The notes under the pieces are model-generated. The model saw nothing but the letters and a program-made list of their open reading frames with translations. It was not told the DNA's origin and ran no database searches. From positions 82,642,474 through 82,706,473 of the forward strand of contig CP154956.1 of the NCBI GenBank assembly GCA_039621445.1: a stretch of 64,000 nt of DNA. The letters run 5' to 3'. This document shows, one piece after another, positions 13,301 to 25,300 of this stretch. Position 1 is the first letter of the stretch, and each line of letters begins with the position of its first letter. This stretch comes from Euglena gracilis. Lineage: Eukaryota; Euglenida; Euglenophyceae; Euglenales. The translations under genes were made by a program, and so were the position numbers.

Positions 13301-16300
13301 GGGGGATTTTTCGGATTTTTGCTGAAAATTGGCAAGGGGGGGTCCTATTTTGGGAACTCCTTTGGGGGGTGGGTCTGATTTTTGGGTACTTTTCTGTGAT
13401 GCGGATTTTGTAAGGTTTTGGGGTTGATTGTCACTTTATCGTCTGTAATCCTTTTCATAGGCACACAAACGAAAGCCTTTTTGAGGTCCTGTCGAGGAGA
13501 ATGGTCACCTGAGGCTCCTCCATATCCTGTGGGAAGCCATGTTTGTATCCTGAAGGCGGGTAACCTGGTGCCTGGGTGGAGTTATACGGGTCTGGGTACC
13601 CTGGGGGGACGGTGGCGGTGGTTGTTTGAAGAAGGTTGCCACCGGAGGGGGGGGGGGGCATATGCAAACACAATTATGTCGTAAGACAAGCCGAGTAAAT
13701 AGTCTGCTAGGAGCAGAAAAACTGAGTGCAGAACCATTCAACGTTTGTGATTTGCAAAAAAAAAAAATGCAAGAAAAAGGGAGGCTTGACGTTGGAGGAC
13801 TTTGAAAGGTGACGGAAAATCGCGGAACTCGTGGAAATTGCGGAAAATTCATATTGGAATGCAAACATTTCTTGTGGAGGAGAATAAGAAAAAAATTGAC
13901 CTCCTCTTGACTTTTTGATTTTTGAAACATTTATGCGTTGTGCCCGTCATCCACATTTTTTACCCAAAAAACAAACAAAGAAAGAACAATTTTTTGAAAC
14001 TTTGGGAACAATCCTGATTCAAAATGAAGTTGTTGGTCACATAATCGAAACTGACAAGAATTTAACAAAAAAGTTAGCACCAAGTGAAAATCTCGTTCAG
14101 AAAGCAGAATTTTTCCAATTGAAATCAGTTGCCAGCAGAACTGGAAAATAAATTAAAAAGCCAAACCCACGTAAATTTTGCCAAAATGAACAAACAAATG
14201 CCACATGGCAAGGCAAAGGTCAGGTGACAATTTTTTTTCCATATTTTGCAAAATAAGCACTGAAAAAAAGCGCTCATGTTCCCTTGTGAATCATTCGAGG
14301 ATGACCAGAACTCATCGAATCTTCCATTTCAAGCTGCTGGAGGAAAAATACAAAAATTGCAGGAAGTTGCAGAAAAATCGTGATAAAACTGCGGATATCA
14401 ATTGTTCCTTCCAAAGCAATTTGCTTCCCGAAACCCAATGATGTACAACAGCTTTAAAAGAAAATGCAAGGCAGGAGGAATGAGGAAATCAAACGCGGGG
14501 CAACCTTTTTGGGGGTGGATACCCGGCGTATCCTGGATAGCCGGCCATTGGTGCGGCGCTGTACCCCGGGTACGAAGCCGCAGGGGGCGGGGCACCGCCG
14601 GCCGCGGCGGCGGCGGCGGCCGCGGCGGCCGCAGCAGTTGGATCGTAGCTCACCACCGCGGTGGAGGGCTGCCCGGAGTAGCTGTACCCCGCTGGCCACC
14701 CTGGGACTGTGAGAAAACAAAAAAACACTGTCAGATTTTTTTCATTAAAAGAAACACAAAGCAGGTTAACTTTTGCCCCCACCAACCCAACCAGGGGTCC
14801 CGGGCAGCGTGGTGTGCAGGGCTGTACAGGAAAGCCTGGTGGGGGGCGTCGGACCCCCCCACCATCCCCACCATGGCACCCGTTCAAAAAAAAATTCCTT
14901 TTGGCGCCAAAAGCGCCAAAGGAAATTTTGCCTCCCATAGTACCCCCCCCCCCCCAAGGGGTGGGAACTTTCATTAAAAGAAGCCTGATCCCCTTACAAA
15001 ACGGTAGCAGGATGCCCAAAATCAAGAGCGATCTTGAGTTGGTGAATGCAGAACACCACCACCACCACCGCCAAATAGCTCTAACACTGTACCTGTGCTG
15101 GAGGCCCCATTCTGGGAACCATCTGCGGCGGGGGCGCCAGGTGCAACACTGCCAGCGGGGTACTCACCAATGGAGGAGTCGAGCTTTCTTTCGGTGTTCT
15201 TGAAATTGATTAACAAAAAAAATGCACCAGATTGCGCCAGATAACCCGGCATACCACAGAAACTGTGCATGCAACGCAATGCAACGTTGCCTGCACACGC
15301 AAATAATCGGAAACTGATGGTGCTGATCTCCAGCAGAAAAATAGAGGTGTAAAGCCCCCCAAGTATAAAACCCCCTGGCTTCATATTTGGGCAGGATTTC
15401 AAAACCCTCGGGGGGATTGAAAACTTTTTTGGGGAGACCTCAACAAAATTTCACTGCCTTCAGCTTTATACTCGGGCCGTAAATTTAAGCCCGTGGGGTT
15501 TTGGGGTAGGGGTTCCTAACCCCCCCCCACCTTGCCCACCAAGTGACTACAACCACACCCCCTGACTTGCAACCTTCAGCCAGTGGGTGGTCAAACGACC
15601 AGGCGCCAAAAAAACCTTCAAACTGCTGAGGTCAACAAAAAACCCACTCGGGGGGGGGGGGGGGCAGGGGAGAACGGGAAAGCCTGGTGGGGGGTCCACC
15701 ATGCTTGTGCTTACCGACCGGGGGGGGGGGAGGGTGGGTGCCATAGGGTGCCTGCCCCTAGCAGGCACCCCCCCCCGGGGGGTTGGGGTCCGGGGGGGCC
15801 CAGAAAATTTTCATTGAAAATGGCCTTTTCCGGGCCCCCGGCGCCAGGGTCAGAGGGGGGTGCCTGCTATGGACAGGCACCCCCCAAAACCCTACCCCCC
15901 CAGGGGGGGGGGTCGGCACCGTGGGGTAGGCACCTGACTAAGCACAAGCCTGGGGTCGACCTCCCCCCACCAACCACAGTATTTTCACCAATTTTGGTAA
16001 AACGGGGATTTTGGCCGGGGAAGAGTTTTGATTTTTTTGGGAAAAATGAACCCAAATACATAATTTTTTTTTGATGGAAACCACATTTTTTCACAAAAAA
16101 ATCATCCCAAAAATTTCAGGTGTCAGAAGTGGTAGTTTTTAGGAGGAGTGAAAAAAAACGAAGCTCAAAAAAATTGGACCAAATTTTGGCACAATCAAAT
16201 TGTACTGGCATTTTTCTCTTGGAATTTTTTTGATTTTCAATGGCATTTTTTTTTGCTTCAAAAGCCTCTCAAAATTAAAATTTTGAGAAAATGTTTTTTT

Positions 16301-19300
16301 TTGATGATGAATGGAAGAGATGGGAGATGGTGAATGAAAGAGAGAAGGAGATGATGAATGAAATGGACGGTGTGAAAAAATGGGGTTTTGGAGGGTTTTG
16401 GGGGGGGACCTCCTACATGGGTCCCAAAATGGGTCCAGTATACACCCGGCGCCAAAGGCGGCAAACAAAATTTTGGGTCCGAAAATTGGTGCTCCCGGAA
16501 ATACGGGAAGAGGTGGGGGGGGGTCAGCCCCCCACCCACCATGCAGGGGGTGGTAAACCCCGCCTCATCCAACCCTGCCTCAGACCGGTGGGTGGTCATA
16601 CGACCAGGTGCCAAAAAGACCCTTCTTTTCTGACTCACCCACAACCCCCGACCAGGGGGGAATACCGGACACTCAAAAACCCACCCCCCCTCGGCAGGTA
16701 AGAGTCACACAGTGTAAAATGAACCTATTGGGGTTGGTGTTGGGGTTGGTGTTATGAGACAATTGTGATTGTTAGCTGAGCTCCTGAGGGGTGCCGGGCT
16801 CCCTTGCTGCCCATCTGCCATTGGGGCCGCGGCTGCCCCCGTCGCTGCCGCACCGTACAAACTGGCATAATACGCCGGGTAGGCGGCCATGTAATGGCAA
16901 CAGGGACCCCTGGGAAGGGAACTCCAGCATTCCCCCCACCCGGATATGCGGCCCAGAATACATGCAATCAGGAATGATTTTATGTTCATTTTTTGCATAG
17001 ATCATAAAACACGCATCAAACTACTTCTGACCAGACATTTTTATACCGACCCCCCCCCCCCGGTGGGGGGTCACTTCCACTCTTCCAAAACCCAGTCACT
17101 CACTTTTTTTCTGGAAAACAATTAGTCACTCCCCCACCGCCCAGTCTGGAATCCAAGGGAAACTTAACCTCCTCAAACGTGGGGAAAGGCCAAAAAAAAA
17201 ATTCTGGCGTCTTCGGCGACGGGTCACTATGGTGGTGTTTTGCCGACCCCCCCAGTGGGGAGGGGTCCGGGTCAATCAAATCAATCACTCTGAAAAAAAC
17301 CAGTCACCCACCCTGGGACGGGGACCGGTGCCGGTGACTGAGTGATTGTGTGCTTCTGACACAAGACCTTGAAACATCTCCACATTTTCATGTTCATGTT
17401 CTGGACGTGATGGACAAATCCACCCACTCTGCGTAGCAATAACTATCCCGCATTGTGGCTAAACAGACTTGGAATTTTTAAAAAAAATACATTGGCAATC
17501 AAAACAGAGGCTTAACGCACGCCAATGGAGGGATGTGCCCTGAGCACTGGTAATAGGCTGCCCAAGCCGCCTGGACGTCATACCCCGGCCCGTAGGGGTT
17601 GCTGCCATCCACGCCTGGCATCCCAAACGGCTGCGCTGCCTGCGGAGGGGGAAACGGCATGCAAATAAACTGTTCATGTCATGAAAGGGGTTGGCATCAG
17701 TGGAGCTGGCTGCTGCGATGGCTACGCTAAAAGTGGATGCATTCAGCTGCTCAAGCCAGAGGGAGGGGGGCGGGGGTCCAGACCCCTCCCAACGCGGGGG
17801 GGGGGGGGGGGGCGGACACCCCCCCTCCCACCTCAAAACTGAAGCGGACCAGGAAATTTTTGGTCTTGTGGACGGGCAAAGGGCCAGAAAACCAGACCGA
17901 ATTTTGGTGAAAAATCCCTGATTTTTCTTTGAAACCAAATCCAAAATGCTCATTTTTGTAATTTTTTGAACATTTTCTTATGTGGAAAACACCAAAACAT
18001 CAAAAAGTTGGGCAATGTGCTCAAAAATGAAAAAAGGGGCCTTTTTTGCTCATTTTCCGGTGCGCCCGCTGGAAATTTTTTTGCTGTTTTTGGAACCTGC
18101 CAAGGAGGGGGGAAGTGGACACCCCCTCCCAACATCTGGGGGGGGGGGGGTCTGGACTCCCCACCATCTGCCTGAATACCAAAAAAAGGGTTTCCCATCC
18201 ATCCCTGGGGGGGGGAGACATGCAGTGCAGGAAGCCTGGTGGGGGGGTGAACCCCCCTCCTGGGAGTTTGTAACACTTGGGAAAACTTCCTTTGGCGCCA
18301 AGGAAATTATGACCATTTATCGGCAGCTTTAGGAAAAAAGGTAAGGGGCAGTTGGGTGTGGGGAGGGGGTCGACCCAACCCACGCATTGGGTTTCAAAGT
18401 TTCCTATTCAGCCCTTGGGGGGGGGGTGCAACAATGCGCCGCAAAATGTTCAATGCAAAGAAATGCAGACAAATGCAAAAAAAAAATACAAATGAGTACA
18501 AAATACTTTTCATCAAAAACACATACAGAAATTTAGCACACTGTATCTTGCAGCCTTCTTCAACCCCCCCCCCAAAACATCAAAACAAGGAAATCAAAAA
18601 AAAAACGGTGCGCAGAGTTGCATAATGGCAAAATCAATTGTCCAGAGGCATGGTGAAATTTTGTAACAAAAAAAAATTAAAAAATAATCAAAAAAAACTG
18701 TGGTGTGATTCTACCAGAGCAATTTCCAGGAGTTAGCCGTAATAACTTTTCGAAAAATTGAGGCAGTAATAAAGCAAAAAAAAAAGCAAATTGCATCCTC
18801 CTGCCCAATCCAAGCTATAACTTTCAGATAATTAACGAATCAACAACTCAACAACTTGGGAACCCCCCCAAATGAGATTCCTGATGATAGCTCAAATCAC
18901 CTCTGGTTCACTGGTCCAAAGCAAACCACCTCTGTCTGGCTCAAAGCTGTTGGCCTCGTTTCTCAATGCAGCTTTCGCTGATGAAAAAAGAACTCCCGAC
19001 GCTCAATTCACCCATCTCAAAACTGTTTTCTAATCTAACGTAAATAATCCTAACAAAAAAATGAGTTTGGAAAATTTGCGGATGCCCAACTCCGTGGACG
19101 CAATCCAAGCTGCAATCCAAGCTCAGAAAAGGCCGCAGCGATGGCCACACCAACTCACCTTAGGCCATTTCCCCTGGCCATGGGTATCGGTGGGAAAGTG
19201 CCTTGAGGGAAGGCTCAGCCCGAGCATTAACCTGTGTCAGGGTGGTGGGGTGGGCAAAAACTCTACAAAAACAAACACTTCAAAGCGGCGTCAAGCATCA

Positions 19301-22300
19301 GGAAGCAAAGCTGAGCAGCAATGCTGCTACTGGTCCAGAGGGACCAGCAGCATCAATCCTTTGTGAATACCCAAATATCAGCAAAAATGTTTGATGCAAT
19401 TTGGAAAAATCCTTTTTGTTTCTGCCGTGCAGCCTCACAAAAAATCAAGCGTTCAATCTGCGAATAGGCTTGGTCTGCGAATGGCCTTGGGTACAAAAAA
19501 ATGTATGCACTTTGTCAGATAAAACAAACACCTGAATTTGTTTTCCCCGCTCGTTGTGAACTTGTGTTGCTTTTGTTTATTTCACCCACGAGAATAACTC
19601 GCAACAACAAAAATTCAAACTGGGACTGGCTGCAGCACAAATGCCACTGTTCAAAAAAAAAAACAGGCGTGGCAATCTTCCAGAATGAGCGGGAGACACT
19701 GGGAGTACCTCGGACACACAGAGTCAGATCAGAAAATTGAGGAAAGAAAGAACAATGTCCCAATGGACAATCTTGAGCAAGGCGGGTAGATGAGCTCCTG
19801 ATTTCGATGGGGATCGGTGAAACTTGAGGTTTGAAATTTGTGTTTCTACTGAGCTACATCAATCCTTTGTGCACTTTCTGGAAGAGATGTTTTCAGACAA
19901 GGGGACGAAGCAGAAAAAGCGCAAGCAAAAAAGCAAAAAAGCACACAAAAAAAAGAGCAACCTCACCCCCCTAAAGCAACACATGTAGACTGTTTTCTTT
20001 ATTCCTTTATTCTCTGCCCACATTCTTTCACGTTGTCCATTTTCGGGGGGGATTGGAATGTCAAAAAAAATGAATGTTTTCACGGTGTTTCGGAAGGTGT
20101 TTTCTTGCAAATGAAGCATGCTTTGCACATTGTTTCATCAACAGTTTTGCATTGTGAATTTGTTTGGCAGAGAATGATTTTTCTTAAAGTCCCCCCAGTT
20201 CCTTGTCCACTTCGACAGCTCGTTGGCCAATGAATGGGGGGGGGTGGGTTCAGCAGGGCAGAACGGGGAAAGATTGGTGGAGTGGGTTGACCCCCCCCCC
20301 ACCCAGGACGACCCCCCCCAACCACCAACCTGGCTGTTTGGCCGACTCTCGTTCTGCCCAGGGGTTCAAGACTGTACGGGAAAGCCTGGTGGGGGGGGGG
20401 GGGTTCAACCCAGGAGCAGCCCAGGTGGAGGGGTGGGTCGACCCCCACCCACCATGGCACCGGACGCAAAGAGAATTCTGAAGGAATTCTCTTTGCGTCC
20501 TTCAGAATTCTCTTTGTCCACCCCTCCAAAACTGTCGATATCTGGCTAGTTTTTTGATATCCGTATGTTTTTCACACCCGTAGGCACAAATCCGGCCGGC
20601 ACCGGAATAGCTATCCCGGGGATCGCAATGTGAACCCCCAATCGGTTTCCTGTTTTAGGGCCAAATCACGGTATTCCATAGGCCCAAGTACCCGCCCCCC
20701 CCTTGTCCACCGACCGGGTTCCTGCAACCCCCGACCAGGGGGGGGTGGTCGTACACCCCCCACAACCTGCAACCCCTGACCGGGGGGTGGTCGTACCACT
20801 AGGGGCCAAAACAAAACCAAAAGCCAAAAAAGGTGCAATTTCATAACGGTAATATTTCACCCCATTAGGTGAGGGACCAATGCCATCACTACACTCAAAC
20901 AAAACAGGACTCCCCGGAGGGAACATGACGAACACTCAATGGACAGGAAACATGGGAAAAAAGCTGGTCAATAAGCACACAAGAGGAAAAATTTTGGTGT
21001 TCACCTGCAACCCCCGACCAGGGAGGGTGGTCGTACACCCCCCTCAACCTGCAACCCCCGACCGGGGGGTGGTCGGTATATAGGGGTGGTCGGTGGACAA
21101 GGGGGGGGGCGGGTAAGGGGACCAGGCTGCACTGACATTGGGCCGTCTTCCACCCCTCGCCAGACAGGCTTCTTTTTGCCAACCACACGGGGGAGGGGGG
21201 CCTTGTGCTATGGGGTGCCTGACCATAGCAGGCACACTCCCCTGGGGGGGGGGGGGGTCGGTTTTGCACCCCCACCCAGCCCATAGCACCCAGCCTGCCC
21301 CCTGGGGGTGCGAACTTCCTAAAAAAGGAGCCTGGCGCCGAAGGAGAATTGGTGCCCCCGGAAAATACGGGAAGGCCTGGTGCGTGGGGGGGGGTGGACC
21401 CCCCACACACCAGGATAAGGGTGGGGGTCGACCCCCCCCCACTCACCACCCATAGGGTTGTGGGGATTCCCACCCAGCCCTGAGGGGGTGAGAATTGATA
21501 CTGACAAAAGATTGAGACACGCTCAATGGCGAATTCTAAGGGGTGGATTTGTTGGGGACATTCTGGCTCCGAGAAATTTCAAACTCCAGCAACCAGGACA
21601 AAAGCAAGGCAAACTGCAATGTCATTCTGGAAAGATTTCCAAAACATTTCCTTTGAAAAAAACATCCCCCAAAAAACATAACAAAAGCGGAGAGACATGC
21701 AAAAGGGAGGGCAATCACCCGCCCCCACAATTTTTTTTTTGTGCTGACCAGGGGGAAACCCCAAAAGATTGCAAAGCGAAAGCAGCCAGTGAAGCACACC
21801 TTTGCGGCTGGGGTTTGTGCAAATCGAATCTCGATTGCCCGCAAATTGCCCTGGCACAGAAGAGCGGATTCGGAGGCAACGACACCTTTCAGAGGGCGAA
21901 AAGCTGTATCCACTCAAATTCTTAGCACCTGCTGGGTGTACAATACACAACAGAAAAAATAACACCTTCGCTCTGGTGTGAGTAAAAAAAAATATCAAAA
22001 AAGCATGTGAATCTCCCACTCTGCGACCTGCCCCCCCCCAACCAGGCTGTTTTTTTTACCAACCCCGGGGGGGAGGGGGGTCCGGAGTGCCTTGGGGTGC
22101 AGGCACTGCCCCCCCCCCGGGGTGGTCGGATTTCAGCACATTCCTTTGAAAAAAGGCCATTTTTGGCTCCCCGGCGCCGGGTCAGGCTTCTTTTTAAGAC
22201 CCCCGGGGGGGGGAGGGGGGGGTCCCCCCCACCCACCCAGGGCGGCGCGGGACCCCCCCGGCGGGGGGGGGGGACCCCCCCAAGATCAGGCCCGTTAAAG

Positions 22301-25300
22301 GCAATTTTCAAAAATTTTCGGCGCTTCGCGCCGAAAAGGTATACCCAGCGCCTCCGGCGCGGGACCCCCCCCCCCGGGGGGGGGCCGGCCCGGAACCACC
22401 CACCCACCCTCCCCCCGGGGGGGGGGGGGGTCAGGTGACTTAAAAAGAAGCCTGCGCCGGGTCTGTGCTAGGGCACTTTTGGCCGTGTGCCCTACTGGGG
22501 TCGGATTCGGGAGTGCCTTGGAGTGCCTGCCCAGGCAGGCACCCCCCCCCCCCCGAGATACAGCCGTTTTTCCGCCAATTTGGGACATTTGTAAACTTAT
22601 TCCACTGTCAGACTTTGGCTGTTTTTGGACAAAAAAAGTCGAAAAAAAATCCAAAAAATTCAGTGGCCAAAAATCATGTTTTTTGGCCTCCCGGACCCGG
22701 AAAAACTGTTTTCAAGCCGAAAATGAGCGTTTTTCGGGCCCCCGGCCCCCGTTTTGGGCCCAAAACCTTTGTGTTTTGGGTCAGTTCTGCGTCATTAACA
22801 TTTCATTAACATTTCAGAAATTACCGTAAGATCACTGAAAATCACCGAAAATTGCAAGAGTGTAATTTGCAAATTTTAAATTACGCGAAATTTGCAATGC
22901 TAGTGTTTCTGGCCTTCCATTACATGCATGTCCCATTAAGAGCCATTAAGAACTATTCAAACGTCTCTTTTTGGGTGGGGGTCAGGGGTTTTTTTATGCC
23001 CGGGGGGAGGGGGGTTTCCCCCCCCCCTGGGGGGCCCCAGGGTTTGATATAAGGACAGGTAGGGGGGGATCCGGACCCAGGGTGCACACTTCCTGCTTGG
23101 ACTGTGAAAGGTTTCATTTAATGCATTAACACGGGTCTACCGCAAAAGTGGAATCCTAACTTTTTGGTTGCCTCCAAGGAGCCCCCCCCCCTGCGGGCCA
23201 GGAGGGGGGGGGTGGGGGGGACACCCCCCCCACCTCAACAGTGGCGCGGTCCGGGTGACCGAAAATTTTTGACCCCCCAAAACGACCAAAAGTGCAATTT
23301 TGGGCACTTTTTGGGCAAAAATTGGCCAAAAATGCAAAAAAATTTCGGCGCAAAGCGCCGGAGGAAAAAATTGACCCTTTTTGGGGGAGGGTCCCGGGTA
23401 CCCCCCCAGGGTCGGTCCGGACCCCCCTGGCAGGTGGGGGGGGGGGGGGGGCCGGACCCCCCCCGGGCGGCCAGGGGGGGGGGGGGGGGTGGGGAGGGGA
23501 CACCCCCCACCTAATCCATGTACGCCCTCCTTATATCAAACCCTGCCCCCCCCTGGGGGTCCCGGGGGACCGACAAAAAATGGCCGAAAAATTGCGAAAA
23601 ATGCTAAAAATAGCACTTTTCAAAAAAATTTAGCGCCCACCCACCCCATCCCGCCCCTCCCCCCCCCCCCGGGTCCACGACTAAAAAAACCCCTGGTGGG
23701 GGACTTATTGGGGGGAGGTTAAATAACACCCCCCCAAAAATAAGACCCGGGTCTTATTTTTGGGGGTGCGCTACTGGAAACCTACAGGGGGAGGGTCTAA
23801 TTTTTTGGATTTTTTCTTGATGGAACTGGGCCAGAAAAAAAACATCATTTTCAGGTTCCCAAAAAACAGCAAAAGCCTTCAGCGCTTCGCGCAACATGTA
23901 AATTGGCGCACGACATTAACCATGCTTTTTTGCACTTCAAAAATCCAAAAAATTTCGAAATTTCATCATTTTTGTGCCTGAAATTGGGGTTTTTGGTAAT
24001 TTTTCAAGGATTTTTTCACCGTCTCCAGCGCTTTGCGTCGTCAGGGGGGTTTTATTCATGGGGGAGCTTGTTTTTGGATTTTCGCTTGATCGGCCCAGGG
24101 GGGGGGGGGAGGGGTCTTTTGGGGGGGTCTTATTTTGGGGGGGGGGGGGCGGTTGGGGGGGGGGTTGTGGCAATAAAAAATGGTGGGGAAAGAGGAGGTT
24201 TGAGGGGCCAATGAAAAAGATTCAGCCCAAACCCCATAACTTTAAGAGAAGGTCAAAATGATGCAGAATGGGGAAACATTCCCTTTTTTAAAAAAAAATC
24301 CTCTGCCCTGATCTGGGGGAAAGAGCTTCGGATTACCCAGACAACTGTGTGTACATATTCTTTTGTCAAATCAACCCGAACACATTGTTTTGGAGAAAAA
24401 CACAGAGGAACTATGACCTGCAGTCGGAACTTCCCATGAAGCAGACAGATGACCGCAAGGGTGACAGCAGGGTCGGAGAACCTCATGAAAGCGCATCCTG
24501 CACAACACCAGAGGCAAAAGACAAAACATTGGCAGGCAAAACGCTCCTGAGAATCCAGAACGAGAAACATGCCATAATGCACTCTATGGCATCAAGAAAA
24601 TTGAGAGTTGGGGGAAAAGATGCCTTGGGGAACCTTGTCAGAAACCCAGCCCTAATATCCGCACCTTTTCTTAAACGTCCCGCACAGACAAGACAGTAAT
24701 GAAAAACCTTTCCTGTTTGGAAAAATTTGGCAACTTGACATTCACATCTATTACAGATGAATATTTAACCAAAGACTAATGCCCCTCAGTGAATGACAAA
24801 GAGGGGGGGGGCAACAAGGTCAAAAATTTCCTTCCGGTGCTTTGTGCCTAAAATTTTGGGCATTGTTGGCAGATTTTTGCCCAAAAAGTGCCCGAAATGG
24901 CCCGGACTGGAGGGGGGGTGTCCCTCCCTGCTGGACCGGAGGGGGGAGTCTGACCCCCCTCCGGTCCTTATATCGTATCCCGAAGTGACCCCCCTCTCCC
25001 CCCGGGGCCTCCTGGTTTGTGATGTTTAGGCTTTGCTTCTGAAGCGCATTGAATTCTTCTGCTGATTGATACTATCGTTTTTGACCGCCATTGACAAAAA
25101 AACATCCTGTTGATGATTGTGCTGCTGTGCTACATTGAGGTTTGATGGCACAAAAGTGGATTGGGGATCACGCCTTTGCTGCTGCGGTCAGTCTTGTCTC
25201 GCAGAACATTGATGTCCTCCAGGCGCCCAAAATTTTCGAAAATTTGGCGGATGTCCTGTTCGGCAAAGAGGTCAGCAACAGGATTCCTTCAATGAGTGAG

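Noticed and set aside
19061-19366. 101-codon plus-strand frame
   Set aside because: Low support: no splice context, no family, and the opposite strand gives equally plausible short stretches.
21165-21334. Element with CAGGCTTCTTTTTGCC and AAAAAAGGAGCCTG ends
   Set aside because: No matching target duplication (TCGCCAGA versus GCGCCGAA); it may be two broken elements.
22007-23722. Long Pro/Gly/Arg-rich frames on both strands
   Set aside because: Caused by poly-C and poly-G runs in transposon copies; frames occur on both strands at once and share no domain.
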